From Bin127 sp965232825 (GTDB lineage: Bacteria > Chloroflexota > Dehalococcoidia > Lucifugimonadales > Lucifugimonadaceae), in assembly GCA_965232825.1 (NCBI GenBank), contig OZ247429.1, positions 496,001-560,000 on the forward strand: a stretch of DNA of 64,000 bases, read 5' to 3'. A program made the position numbers and the translations under genes. Under the pieces are notes generated by a model. The model worked only from the letters and a program-made list of their open reading frames with translations, ran no database searches and was not told the origin of the DNA. Shown here one piece after another: positions 25,521 through 34,253 of this stretch (positions within the stretch are counted from its first letter, which is position 1; the number at the start of each line of letters is the position of its first letter).

Positions 25521-26645
25521 TCAGAAGATGCCATTGGGTTCCAAGCCTAGATAGAACTGACCGACAGTGTCGTAGTGATCAGGTCGGCCTTGGATTTGTT
25601 GTCTGATGGCATGGGCGTCTTGAAAACAGCGTTGAATAGTATTGTTTTCGAAGATGGCGGTTGAACCGCATATGGTGTAGGCGGTGTTGACAATGTCGGC
25701 GGATGTCCTGATGGCGTGGGTGCCGGCGAGACGGACTTTGATCCGCTCCTCGGTCGGCAGCTTGTGATGTTTGACGACGGTCTGCCACATCTGGTTGGTG
25801 GCTTCGTCTAAGAAGGCGCGGGCAGAGTTCCAATACGCTTCGGCTTCGCCGATCATTCGCTGGGTGGTTTTATCGGCGCTAAGGATGTTGGCGCCGCCTT
25901 GTTGGGTTTTGCGTTTTGTGAGGTCGATGGCGAAGTTTAATGCGGTTCGGGCCACACCGAGCGCGACGGTAGCGAAACCGGATGCAAACATCGGAGTGGT
26001 GTGGATGACGTAGAGGGGGCCGGGTTCGCGTGACGGTTCGTTGAGGCCGTAGGAGCGTTCGGTTGGGACGAATAGGTCGTCGTTGACGAAGCTTTGGCTC
26101 GCGGAGCCGCGCAGGCCGCCTACGAACCATTCGTCGATGACTTCCACTTGTGATTTGGGGATCAGGAAAGTTCGCATCTCGACGGGGTCCGACTCATGGA
26201 CTGGTGCAAGCGCGGCTACCCAGGTGGCGTGAGAGATGCCGCTGCTGAAGTCCCAGCGGCCGGTTAGACGATAGCCACCTTCCATTTTGATTGCTTTGGT
26301 GCCCGTCCGTGGCGGGCCATTGGTTACGACCGTAGTGGGGTCACCCCATATCTCGCGGGCCGTGGATTCACTGACCCGAACTGCGTTCGTGGAGAACACG
26401 TTGTTTTGATTTACGCACCAACCGACACTGGCGTCGATTTCGGCGAATATGCGGACGACCTTCAGGAATTCTGGGTGCTCGAGCTCGGAACCGCCGAGTG
26501 ATCGCGGCAACAGGAGACGGAAGAATCCGGCGTCAACTAGGGGGCGAACCACGTCCTCAGGGATGCGTCGTTCATCGTTGATGCGCCCGATATGCGGAGC
26601 GACCGTCGATGCGAGGTCGTGGGCTCGCTGGATGAGTTCGGTCAA
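25521..26645 (-). CDS. Acyl-CoA dehydrogenase-fold flavoprotein (HsaA/DszC-like)
   Basis: 374 residues of the acyl-CoA dehydrogenase fold. The N-terminal helical domain has DAGFFRLLLPRSLGG and DASVGWCVNQN. The central beta domain contains YRLTGRWDFSSGISHATWV, the pattern of group D flavin monooxygenases such as HsaA and DszC rather than true dehydrogenases. The C-terminal four-helix domain includes YTICGSTAIFENNTIQRCFQDAHA. It likely hydroxylates or desulfurises a small aromatic or acyl compound with reduced flavin supplied elsewhere. Start TTG 26645 is the only upstream option; no strong Shine-Dalgarno is seen. It is the last gene of the minus-strand cofactor cluster. Confidence 0.82.
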   Translation of the reverse strand: MTELIQRAHDLASTVAPHIGRINDERRIPEDVVRPLVDAGFFRLLLPRSLGGSELEHPEFLKVVRIFAEIDASVGWCVNQNNVFSTNAVRVSESTAREIWGDPTTVVTNGPPRTGTKAIKMEGGYRLTGRWDFSSGISHATWVAALAPVHESDPVEMRTFLIPKSQVEVIDEWFVGGLRGSASQSFVNDDLFVPTERSYGLNEPSREPGPLYVIHTTPMFASGFATVALGVARTALNFAIDLTKRKTQQGGANILSADKTTQRMIGEAEAYWNSARAFLDEATNQMWQTVVKHHKLPTEERIKVRLAGTHAIRTSADIVNTAYTICGSTAIFENNTIQRCFQDAHAIRQQIQGRPDHYDTVGQFYLGLEPNGIF

Positions 26646-26666
26646 ACGGGGTGCGTTGGAGTTGAG

Positions 26667-26948
26667 TTAAGACAGTTCGTCTGGGACGACGACGTCAGGT
26701 TCGAGTTCTAGGGGGTATCCGGGGAAGAAGTCCCGCCATGGTTCAAACTGCTCGACGAACTGCATGCCGTGGTCCATGGAGGGCAGCTGTTTAATTGCCC
26801 GCCCGGGGTCGTAGCCCATGGTTTTCGCGATGGCTTCGATGCCGCCGCGTCGGGTGTGGCGTACTCCACCGACATTGAAAAGATCGCCGTCGTCGTCTTC
26901 AACGATCAAGTCGTAGCCGCGTTTTCGTTGTCGCCAATAGAGTCGCAT
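26667..26948 (-). CDS. Hypothetical 93-residue protein
   Basis: A small soluble protein I do not recognise. It opens with a basic YWRQRKRGYDLIVEDDDGDLF, then GGVRHTRRGGIEAIAKTMGYDPGRA, and ends in an acidic ELEPDVVVPDELS. The repeated aromatic/acidic pattern suggests a compact alpha/beta fold. It sits 17 bases downstream of coaBC and 21 bases upstream of the flavoprotein gene, so it is very likely expressed with them. Codon use and base composition look like its neighbours. Confidence 0.6.
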   Translation of the reverse strand: MRLYWRQRKRGYDLIVEDDDGDLFNVGGVRHTRRGGIEAIAKTMGYDPGRAIKQLPSMDHGMQFVEQFEPWRDFFPGYPLELEPDVVVPDELS

Positions 26949-26965
26949 AGGAATCAGGATGTGTT

Positions 26966-28189
26966 TCAGTCGATATCGACCAAGTACGGTCTCACTCTGT
27001 CTAGTATCGCATTGCCGACATCGTACTTGCTCATCTGCGGGAGCGGTTCGACAGAGCCGTCGGTACGCACGATGTCGACGCGATTGGTGTCGGTCCCGAA
27101 ACCGCTTCCGGGTTCTGTGACATCGTTAGCGACCGTGAGAGTCGCGCCTTTAGCTGCCATCTTAGCTGCACCTTTTGCCGCGGCATCGCCGGTTTCGGCA
27201 GCGAATGCGACTTTTACCAAGCGTGGGCCGGTGGCGATTGGCATCCAATCTTCGACCGCTTCGAGATCCATCCTTAGACCGTTGCGGCCTCGTTTCTTGA
27301 TCTTTTCATCGACGAACGATTTTGGACGAAAGTCGGAGATTGCGGCTGCCATGACGAGCACGTCGGCTCCAGCGGCGGCGGGTAGGGTTGCGTCGCGCAT
27401 CTCTCCGACGGTACTGACCTTGATGATTTTGACTCCCCATGGCGGCCGGATGCCGTTTGTGGCGGTGACGAGGACGGTTTCGGCGCCGCGGTCGCGTGCG
27501 GCTTCGGCGATGGCGTAGCCCATTTTTCCGGTGGAACGGTTGGTTATGACGCGGACTGGATCGATGGGTTCGCGGGTTCCGCCGGCGGTGACTACTACGC
27601 GTCGGCCTGACAGGTCGCCCTGGTGTTTTCCGATGGCTAGGCGGACGGCGTCGACGATGTCCGGCGGTTCGCTCATCCGACCTTCGCCGACGAGTCCCGA
27701 TGCTAGGCGTCCTGATTGAGGTCCGACGAACAGGACGCCACGTTTTTTGAGAGTTGCGACGTTGGACTGGGTTGAGGGTGCGCTGAACATATCGGCGTCC
27801 ATTGCCGGTGCGACGACGACTGGTGCATTGGAGGCCAAAACGGTCGCCGTGATCGCATCGTCGGTAATACCGAGTGCTAATTTGGCGAGCAAGTTAGCTG
27901 TTGTGGGTGCTATTACGATGCAGTGGGCGCTCGTGCCGAGTAATACGTGGTCGATGTTGATTTCGGAGTTGCTGTCCCAAAGTGATGTAGTCACCGGGTG
28001 ATGGCTCAATGCCGCGAAGGTGTTGCTACCGATGAATCGTTGTGCCGATTCGGTCATGACGACATCGACGTGCGCACCGAGTCTTACGAGTTCAGATGCG
28101 ACGTAGGCGGATTTGTATGCCGCGATCGAACCCGATACGCCGAGCACTATGCGTTTGGATGCGAGGGGTTTAGGGGTTGGTTCGTCCAT
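26966..28189 (-). CDS. coaBC: Phosphopantothenoylcysteine decarboxylase / phosphopantothenate-cysteine ligase
   Basis: A 407-residue bifunctional CoA-biosynthesis enzyme. The N-terminal flavodoxin-like CoaC domain (1-190) has LGVSGSIAAYKSAYVAS and the active His81 in INIDHVLLG. The C-terminal CoaB ligase (about 195-400) begins GRRVVVTAGGTREPIDPVRVITNRSTG and includes AAISDFRP. Two classic CoaC residues differ: the PxMNxxM loop reads PAMDADMF (Asp131 for Asn) and the flap Cys is Ser (ASGLVGEGRM, Ser164). Similar variants occur in other phyla, so activity is still likely. It acts upstream of CoaD in the cytoplasm. Confidence 0.93.
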   Translation of the reverse strand: MDEPTPKPLASKRIVLGVSGSIAAYKSAYVASELVRLGAHVDVVMTESAQRFIGSNTFAALSHHPVTTSLWDSNSEINIDHVLLGTSAHCIVIAPTTANLLAKLALGITDDAITATVLASNAPVVVAPAMDADMFSAPSTQSNVATLKKRGVLFVGPQSGRLASGLVGEGRMSEPPDIVDAVRLAIGKHQGDLSGRRVVVTAGGTREPIDPVRVITNRSTGKMGYAIAEAARDRGAETVLVTATNGIRPPWGVKIIKVSTVGEMRDATLPAAAGADVLVMAAAISDFRPKSFVDEKIKKRGRNGLRMDLEAVEDWMPIATGPRLVKVAFAAETGDAAAKGAAKMAAKGATLTVANDVTEPGSGFGTDTNRVDIVRTDGSVEPLPQMSKYDVGNAILDRVRPYLVDID

Positions 28190-28227
28190 GATGCATCAGA
28201 TTGAATCGATGGGGCAGTGCCGGGGCC

Positions 28228-28941
28228 TCACTCCCGTTCGACTACGAATTGACTGGGAAGGGTGGTGGAAGATTCGCCGGAGCGATAGGCCATGACCGAA
28301 TCAAATATGCCGCGCACTTCATCGGTATCTAGCGACGTCGGGACGCCGATCCGCATTTGTTCATCGCCGTCGACGGAGACCAATAGCCTGGACCCCAATG
28401 ATGAACGGTACCGGTATTCCAAGTTCCAAAATCGTGCGAGTTCGATTTCGACTGATCTTGCCCGCAACGTCAGTCCATCCTTGGTCTTGAAATCTACGCC
28501 GATCCGGGCGCGTTGCAGCGTCATCTGGTCGTCTTTCCAGCGGTAATGTGCTTCGAGGTGCAGGTAGTCGTTGACGTACGGCAGGCAGGCGTCGGGGTCC
28601 GGTCCGGCGTAGCTTCGGGGTCCGATGGTGAATTTGACGCCGGATATGCGGTTCGTTCCGTGGATCACGCCGTAATTTCTAAGGTCTTCTCCGGCGACAG
28701 TGATGTCCGTCAACTGGTCGGTCGGCCAGAAATCTTGGGACCGCCAAACCCATTCGACTTGACGATCCTTGACGGCGATGATGTGGTCAAGGATTCGAAA
28801 TTCGTCGTTTTCTATGACGTGATGAAGAGTCAGGTCGTCGCGAGTGCTGCGCTCGTATTCGGTTGGGCGCAACTTCGAACGGGCTCTTTGGACGTACTGG
28901 TCGACGATCTCTTCGAGCGTCGGTTTGTTGCTCCTCGCCAT
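28228..28941 (-). CDS. Hypothetical 237-residue protein in the CoA/ACP cluster
   Basis: Unrecognised soluble protein without signal peptide or membrane segment. It starts with a charged helix (EEIVDQYVQRARSKL), followed by a predominantly beta body with alternating hydrophobic residues (FRILDHIIAVKDRQVEWVWRS; VKFTIGPRSYAG; LTLRARSVEIELARF). The predicted all-beta fold could suit a lipocalin-like or binding role, but this is only a guess. It lies between nnr (39 bases) and coaBC (39 bases) on the same strand. Its fixed place among CoA, ACP and NAD(P)H-repair genes suggests a housekeeping function worth tracing by gene neighbourhood. Confidence 0.7.
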   Translation of the reverse strand: MARSNKPTLEEIVDQYVQRARSKLRPTEYERSTRDDLTLHHVIENDEFRILDHIIAVKDRQVEWVWRSQDFWPTDQLTDITVAGEDLRNYGVIHGTNRISGVKFTIGPRSYAGPDPDACLPYVNDYLHLEAHYRWKDDQMTLQRARIGVDFKTKDGLTLRARSVEIELARFWNLEYRYRSSLGSRLLVSVDGDEQMRIGVPTSLDTDEVRGIFDSVMAYRSGESSTTLPSQFVVERE

Positions 28942-28979
28942 TCATCACGTTCCGGGGGAGTTAGTTGTTGGACCGATTG

Positions 28980-30539
28980 CTAAGATGCTAACGCACGGAA
29001 CGCATTGGGCAGGTGTTTCAAGAGGTCACCGGCGGTCATGGCATACGGCGTGAGTTGTTCGCGTGCGGAATTTCCTGCTTGCGAGTGCAGGTAAACGCCT
29101 AGCGACGCGGCGGCGAACGAGTCTGATTTGGCACTTAGTCCGGTTACGAGTCCGGCGAGCACGTCACCGCTCCCGCCTCGGGCGAGGCCGTGATTGGGCA
29201 TCATGTTGATGCGTAGGCGACCATCGGCGGACGCTATCAGGGTAGTTGCGCCTTTAAGGACTGTGACGCAGTTGAAGCGTTTGGATGCCGTTTCGACTGC
29301 GGCGCGGCGGTCGGATTCGACTTGTGAGGTGGTTATGCCGAGCAATCTGGACATTTCACCGGGATGGGGCGTGATGACGAGGTTGCCGTCGAAGGCTTTC
29401 CACCATTCCGGTATCTGCGAAACCAGAGTCAAGCCGTCGGCGTCGATTACCGCGGTGCGGCCTTTCCAGATGTTGTGATCGGAGGTCAATTTGGATGTCA
29501 ACTCTTGGGCGCCGTTGGACAGGGAAAATCCGACGCCAAAGAGGACGGAATCGACAGCCGGGATGTTTTGTTGGATTTTCGCGAAAGCGGGACCCGGCAG
29601 AACTCCGTTGGCATCTTCTTCCAACGGTAAGTAGGTGGTTTCAGGCAAGTTCCCGGCTAATGCCTGGTACGCGCTTGTGGGTGTTGCAAGCGTGACCAAA
29701 CCGACGCCGGACCTTAGGCATGCTTGTGTCGCGAGCGAAGCAGCTCCGACGTATGTGCTCGATCCGCAGATGAGCAGCGAACGTCCGAAATCGCCTTTGT
29801 GACCGGCGGCGTCGCGGTCGGGCAGTAGAGATTTAGCCAAGACGAAATTGTTTACTTCGCGCCGGTAGGGCTTAGTGAGTTCGGTAGGCACATCGACGTC
29901 AAGTACTTCGATCGAGGTGCCGAAATGCGGGTCGCCGAATCTGATCGCCGGTCCGAGTTTGTGCAACCCGACGGACAAGCATACGTCAGTTGGAAGTCCG
30001 TTAGGATCGAATTCCCCGGTGTCTGGATCTGCACCGCTGGGCATATCAATGGTGACTGTTCTTTTGCCACTGTTTTTTGCAATCTCGAACAGAGAAGTGA
30101 TCGGTTCACCGATTGGCCGGGAGATGCTGAAACCGAATACCCCATCTAGGATTAAGTTTGATTTGTCGCATAAGTTTGCCATTTGGCCACGTCCGGCATC
30201 TCCATCGAGTGTCACCGTGCTACCACCTGCTGCGTTGAACGTACACAACAACGGATCATCGTCGGATCGCGGCAACACGAGCCCGACGATTGCGTTCACG
30301 CCCGCCTCAACCAGATATCGGGCCGCCACAATAGCGTCTCCGCCGTTGTTGCCTTTTCCCGCGAGGGCAAGCACGGTGGCTTGTTCGGCTCGGTCGCCCA
30401 AGTCTTTGAGAACCCAATCCGCAATCGCTCGCCCAACCCGGTCCATAAGTTCCTCGAGGGTTATGGCTCCAGAATCGAACCACTGATTTTCGATGGCCAG
30501 CATCTCTGAGGCGGTGACCACCTTCTGAATAGCGGTCAT
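28980..30539 (-). CDS. nnr: Bifunctional NAD(P)H-hydrate epimerase / ADP-dependent dehydratase
   Basis: 519 residues. The N-terminal YjeF_N epimerase domain (about 1-215) has LALAGKGNNGGDAIVAARYL and PSGADPDTG. The C-terminal ribokinase-like dehydratase (about 225-515) has HKGDFGRSLLICGS, VITPHPGEMSRLLG and GGSGDVLAGLVTGL. Together they repair hydrated NADH and NADPH. ATG 30539 has GGAAG six bases upstream; a start ten codons earlier would overlap acpS. Pairing of acpS with nnr is common in bacteria and supports both calls. Confidence 0.93.
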   Translation of the reverse strand: MTAIQKVVTASEMLAIENQWFDSGAITLEELMDRVGRAIADWVLKDLGDRAEQATVLALAGKGNNGGDAIVAARYLVEAGVNAIVGLVLPRSDDDPLLCTFNAAGGSTVTLDGDAGRGQMANLCDKSNLILDGVFGFSISRPIGEPITSLFEIAKNSGKRTVTIDMPSGADPDTGEFDPNGLPTDVCLSVGLHKLGPAIRFGDPHFGTSIEVLDVDVPTELTKPYRREVNNFVLAKSLLPDRDAAGHKGDFGRSLLICGSSTYVGAASLATQACLRSGVGLVTLATPTSAYQALAGNLPETTYLPLEEDANGVLPGPAFAKIQQNIPAVDSVLFGVGFSLSNGAQELTSKLTSDHNIWKGRTAVIDADGLTLVSQIPEWWKAFDGNLVITPHPGEMSRLLGITTSQVESDRRAAVETASKRFNCVTVLKGATTLIASADGRLRINMMPNHGLARGGSGDVLAGLVTGLSAKSDSFAAASLGVYLHSQAGNSAREQLTPYAMTAGDLLKHLPNAFRALAS

Positions 30540-30552
30540 TTCGGCTTCCGAA

Positions 30553-30936
30553 TCATGGTCGCCATGCATCGTCCTGCGCCTCCATCACCACAGATGCGAC
30601 GGCGAACTCTTTGGAGTGAGAGAGGCTAAGCGCGATGCGCTTGACACCCATCTTGTCGGCTCGTCTGCGGGCATTCCCGTGGAGAGTTATCTCAGGCGGT
30701 CCACCACGTTTACGGGTGACCTCTATAGATTTCCATGGGATGCCGCGAACACCGGTGCCCAAGGCCTTCATCACGGCCTCTTTTGCCGCGAATCTGCTCG
30801 CCAATTGGGGGGCGCGATTGCGGGCGTATCTGCGTTCTTCGGTGGTAAATATCTTGTTGAGAAATCGAACTGGGTACCGGTCGCGAACGGTTGCGATGCG
30901 CGGGATTTCGATGAGATCGACGCCGGTGTATATCAT
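30553..30936 (-). CDS. acpS: Holo-[acyl-carrier-protein] synthase
   Basis: 127 residues, the normal AcpS length. GVDLIEIPRI near the N-terminus carries the metal Asp, and RFAAKEAVMKALGTG near 48-62 carries the Glu/Lys catalytic set. ALSLSHSKEFAVASVV is the conserved C-terminal strand. It transfers the 4'-phosphopantetheine of CoA to acyl carrier protein. It is the first gene of the minus-strand cofactor operon, divergent from folD across about 100 bases. No clear Shine-Dalgarno precedes ATG 30936. Confidence 0.93.
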   Translation of the reverse strand: MIYTGVDLIEIPRIATVRDRYPVRFLNKIFTTEERRYARNRAPQLASRFAAKEAVMKALGTGVRGIPWKSIEVTRKRGGPPEITLHGNARRRADKMGVKRIALSLSHSKEFAVASVVMEAQDDAWRP

Positions 30937-31038
30937 TTTTCAGGGACGTGAGCGGGGCCGTTGGTAGACGCAATGGCGTCGAATCGCGCCCTCAATCGGC
31001 AACCTAAAGCATCAACGGGAATTGGGTCAACGGTTCAC

Positions 31039-31923
31039 ATGATAAATCGCATCATCAGCGGGAATGAAATAGCCAAAAAAGTGCACGCCGAAGTGGCGGT
31101 CAAAGTGAATGCTTTTCGAGAGGCGCATGCCTACTCACCTGGCTTGGCGGTAGTTTTGGTTGGGGACGATCCGGCATCGCGCTCGTATGTCCGGCGCAAG
31201 GAATTGGCGTGCGAAGAAGTAGGGATTTTGACGGACACGATTCATATCGATGCGGACGTCAGCGCGAATCACCTATCAGGAGTGATTGGCGATTTGAATG
31301 TCGACTCGCGGTACCACGGCATCCTGGTTCAGTTACCGTTGCCAGATCATATCGATGCGGATGAGATCATCAATGGGCTCGACCCGTTGAAGGATGTCGA
31401 CGGCCTCCATTCGCAGAATGCGGGACTGTTATCGCTGAGTCGACCGCGGTTCGTGCCGGCGACTCCATTGGGTGTCCAACGGATGCTCCTCGAGGAGGAT
31501 GTTGAAGTCAACGGTGCCGAGGTGGTCATCGTAGGGCGTAGCACCCTGGTTGGTCGACCGCTTGCGTTGCTCCTTTCACAGCGAGGTCGTGGAGCAAACG
31601 CAACGGTGACGATGTGCCACACCGGGACGAGGAACGTCGCAGCGCACACTCGCCGGGCAGATATTCTGATCGCGGCTGCGGGGGTGCCAAATACGGTGAC
31701 CGCCGACATGGTTAACGAAGGGGCTGTGGTGATCGATGTGGGAGTTTCGCGCGTTGAAGACTCGAGCCGTAGAAGCGGTTTTCGATTGACTGGGGATGTC
31801 GATTACCAAGCGGTGAAAGAGAAAGCATCGGCGATTACACCGGTGCCGGGCGGCGTAGGTCCGATGACGGTCGCGATGTTGCTTGAAAATGTTGTGCTCG
31901 CCGCCGAACTGCAAAGTGAATGA
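31039..31923 (+). CDS. folD: Methylenetetrahydrofolate dehydrogenase / cyclohydrolase
   Basis: 294 residues. The start is placed at ATG 31039 because the family begins with this ISGNEIAKKV strand; a 26-codon upstream extension is not conserved-looking. Catalytic Tyr/Lys are in SYVRRKELACEEVGI, followed by GILVQLPLPDHID, the NADP-binding VIVGRSTLVGRPLALLL near 175-191, and TPVPGGVGPMTVAMLLEN near the end. It interconverts 5,10-methylene- and 10-formyl-tetrahydrofolate. The product methylene-THF is the one-carbon donor for ThyX-type thymidylate synthesis, and a ThyX-like gene lies 4 kb downstream on the same strand. Confidence 0.94.
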   Translation: MINRIISGNEIAKKVHAEVAVKVNAFREAHAYSPGLAVVLVGDDPASRSYVRRKELACEEVGILTDTIHIDADVSANHLSGVIGDLNVDSRYHGILVQLPLPDHIDADEIINGLDPLKDVDGLHSQNAGLLSLSRPRFVPATPLGVQRMLLEEDVEVNGAEVVIVGRSTLVGRPLALLLSQRGRGANATVTMCHTGTRNVAAHTRRADILIAAAGVPNTVTADMVNEGAVVIDVGVSRVEDSSRRSGFRLTGDVDYQAVKEKASAITPVPGGVGPMTVAMLLENVVLAAELQSE

Positions 31924-31973
31924 GTGACCGCTGCCTGATGAGATAGGGCGACTTCGGCGTCGTTATGGTTTGG

Positions 31974-31981
31974 TATAGAAT
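31974..31981 (+). promoter_or_regulatory. Possible extended -10 promoter for the E1/E2 genes
   Basis: TTTGGTATAGAAT places a TGn extension before TATAGA/TAGAAT, about 90 bases before the E1-alpha start, resembling the TTGGTATAAT of the thiamine promoter at 44216-44226. No clear -35 is visible. Confidence 0.3.
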
Positions 31982-32068
31982 CGAAATTTGACTTAACGCT
32001 GAGGAACGCGCAGTTCATCGCGTTGCATGGAAATGGTCTGTGCGCGCGCATCGAATCATTTCGGGGTT

Positions 32069-33157
32069 ATGGAACAAGCCGAAAAACCGAGGGTTTCCAC
32101 TACGGGCATCGTCAGGCCTGCGTTCACCGAATCCACTCCCGTATCGCCCAGCACCAACGGGTACGCCGCCAAAGGTCCTGCGACTCTATCCGATGACCTC
32201 GACAACGCGGAGCTTGTGCGGATGTATCGTTTGATGGTGCTAATTCGCAGGTTCGAAGAGACTTGTGGTCAGCACTATTCACTGGGGAACGTGCGGGGCT
32301 TCTTACACCTGTATATCGGTCAAGAGGCGACTGGGATCGGAGCGATCAGCGCGCTCGAACCACGCGACTACATCGTCACACACTACCGTGACCATGGGCA
32401 TGCGATCGCCCGTGGGCTCGACACCAACCGCATAATGGCCGAGATGTTCGGTAAGCGAACCGGATTGAGCAAGGGCAAGGGCGGATCGATGCACATATTC
32501 GATGCCGCCAAGCATTTTATGGGCGGTCATGCCATCGTCGGTGCTCAACTCCCGTTGGCCGCCGGGATCGCGTTGGCGCAGCAATACCAAGAAACCGACG
32601 TGGTTACGATGGTCTTTTTCGGCGACGGTGCGACTAACCAAGGCACATTCCACGAGACGCTGAACTTGGCGTCGGTTTGGCAACTACCCATCATTTTCTT
32701 CATGGAAAACAATCTCTACGGCATGGGATCCGCGGTTGGCAGGGTCCGACATCGCGGTCCTGACTTCAGCGACGCGATGGGCGCCTACGATGTTGACGTA
32801 ATATCGGTAGACGGCATGGACGTAGTAGCGGTTCGCGAGGCTACGCAAGCGGCAATCGATCGTGTTCGGGCTCAAGGGAGCCCGATTTTTATTGAGGCGA
32901 AAACGTTTAGGTTTGTGGGACATTCCTTCGCGGATCCAGGTGACCAATATCGAGAGCGTTCGGAGGTCGATCTTTGGCGCCGCCGCGACCCGTTGGAGAC
33001 GTATCCACAACGGTTGCTTGACTTTGGTGTTGCGACGCAGGCCGACCTCGACGACATCGTGGCGAGCGTCGACGCCGAGATTGATGCGGCGGTGGAGTTT
33101 GCGTCGAATAGCTCCGATCCCGACCTTTCGGAAGCGTTTGACGATGTCTACGCCTAG
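32069..33157 (+). CDS. Pyruvate (or branched-chain/acetoin) dehydrogenase E1 component, alpha subunit
   Basis: 362 residues from ATG 32069. After a ~40-residue disordered N-terminus the E1-alpha fold begins (YRLMVLIRRFEETCGQHY). The thiamine-diphosphate/Mg motif is FFGDGATNQGTFHE...MENN (GDG to NN, about 27 residues), and GKGGSMHIF and RHRGPDFSDAMGAYD are family elements. It decarboxylates a 2-oxoacid with E1-beta and passes the acyl group to E2. The alpha/beta layout is typical of Gram-positive-type PDH, acetoin and branched-chain complexes; the exact 2-oxoacid is uncertain. Genes for alpha, beta and E2 follow in order. Confidence 0.88.
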   Translation: MEQAEKPRVSTTGIVRPAFTESTPVSPSTNGYAAKGPATLSDDLDNAELVRMYRLMVLIRRFEETCGQHYSLGNVRGFLHLYIGQEATGIGAISALEPRDYIVTHYRDHGHAIARGLDTNRIMAEMFGKRTGLSKGKGGSMHIFDAAKHFMGGHAIVGAQLPLAAGIALAQQYQETDVVTMVFFGDGATNQGTFHETLNLASVWQLPIIFFMENNLYGMGSAVGRVRHRGPDFSDAMGAYDVDVISVDGMDVVAVREATQAAIDRVRAQGSPIFIEAKTFRFVGHSFADPGDQYRERSEVDLWRRRDPLETYPQRLLDFGVATQADLDDIVASVDAEIDAAVEFASNSSDPDLSEAFDDVYA

Positions 33158-33211
33158 GATGTCCCTAACCTTGGCCACCCAACGTTCGATGAGTGAAATT
33201 CTGTAACTTCT

Positions 33212-34189
33212 ATGCCTGAAATCACTTTTCGAGAAGCGATTACGCAAGGTCTAGCTGAGGCTATCGAGACGGATCAGAATGTCTTCATCATGGGCGAGGA
33301 CATTGGAGAGTATGGTGGGGCGTACTCGGTAACCAAGGGTTTCCTCGAGAAGTATGGAGACAAGCGCGTCAAAGATACGCCAATTTCGGAAGCAGCGTTC
33401 GTCGGTGCCGGCGTGGGCGCGGCGAGCGTGGGTCTGAGACCCATTGTTGAACTGATGTCGATCAGTTTCTCCTTGGTCGCGTTCGATCAGATCGTCAATA
33501 TGGCGGCCAATTTGCGCTACATGTCCGGCGGACAGATCAAAGTGCCGATGGTTATCCGAGCGCCAACCGGCGCTGGCGTCCAACTGGGTGCGACGCACTC
33601 ACAGAGTTTCGAGACCTGGTTAGCCGAGGTCCCGGGGATGTACTGCGCCTGCCCGTCGAATCCGAGCGACGCGCTCGGACTGCTTCGCACATCAATCAAA
33701 TCAGACAACCCGGTGATCTTCGCGGAACATTCACACCTTTACGGTGCCCGCGGAGAGGTATCGGACGATTACTACGAGATTCCATTCGGGGAGGCGCGGA
33801 TCGATCGCACGGGGGATGATCTCACCCTAGTGTCATATGGGTACGGGGTGCGTGTTTTGCAGGAAGCGGCCGATGCGATGGCAGCGGAAGGGATTGATGC
33901 CGAGATTATTGATCTGCGCTCGTTAAGTCCGGTTGACTTTGACACCGTGGTCGCTTCGGTTCAGAAGACCGGTAGGGCGGTGATGCTTGACACGGCTCGA
34001 AAAACCGGTGGAATCATGTCGGAAATCGTTTCTGAGGTCCAAGAACGAGCGATTGATTGGCTCGACGGACCGATCATGCGCGTCGGGGCTAAGGATGTGC
34101 CCTGGCCGTATAACCGCGGGCTTGAACAAGATATCCTGCCGGATGCAGACGAAGTCGTTGAAGCAGCTCGGCGATTGATTAGTTTTTGA
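33212..34189 (+). CDS. Pyruvate (or related 2-oxoacid) dehydrogenase E1 component, beta subunit
   Basis: 325 residues, full length for E1-beta. ITFREAITQGLAEAIETD opens the protein. GEDIGEYGGAYSVTKG and DTPISEAAFVGAGVG contain the thiamine-binding Glu, and RAPTGAGVQLGATHSQSFE is a hallmark loop. The C-terminal transketolase domain includes IIDLRSLSPVDFDTV. It forms the alpha2beta2 E1 with the upstream gene, 54 bases away. Thiamine diphosphate is the required cofactor, which links functionally to the riboswitch-controlled importer and thiD in this window. Confidence 0.9.
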   Translation: MPEITFREAITQGLAEAIETDQNVFIMGEDIGEYGGAYSVTKGFLEKYGDKRVKDTPISEAAFVGAGVGAASVGLRPIVELMSISFSLVAFDQIVNMAANLRYMSGGQIKVPMVIRAPTGAGVQLGATHSQSFETWLAEVPGMYCACPSNPSDALGLLRTSIKSDNPVIFAEHSHLYGARGEVSDDYYEIPFGEARIDRTGDDLTLVSYGYGVRVLQEAADAMAAEGIDAEIIDLRSLSPVDFDTVVASVQKTGRAVMLDTARKTGGIMSEIVSEVQERAIDWLDGPIMRVGAKDVPWPYNRGLEQDILPDADEVVEAARRLISF

Positions 34190-34253
34190 TGCGCGACCTT
34201 AAGCTTTCCGCGCGTAACCCCAAATTGAACCGAACCATCCGAGGAGCCAAAAG

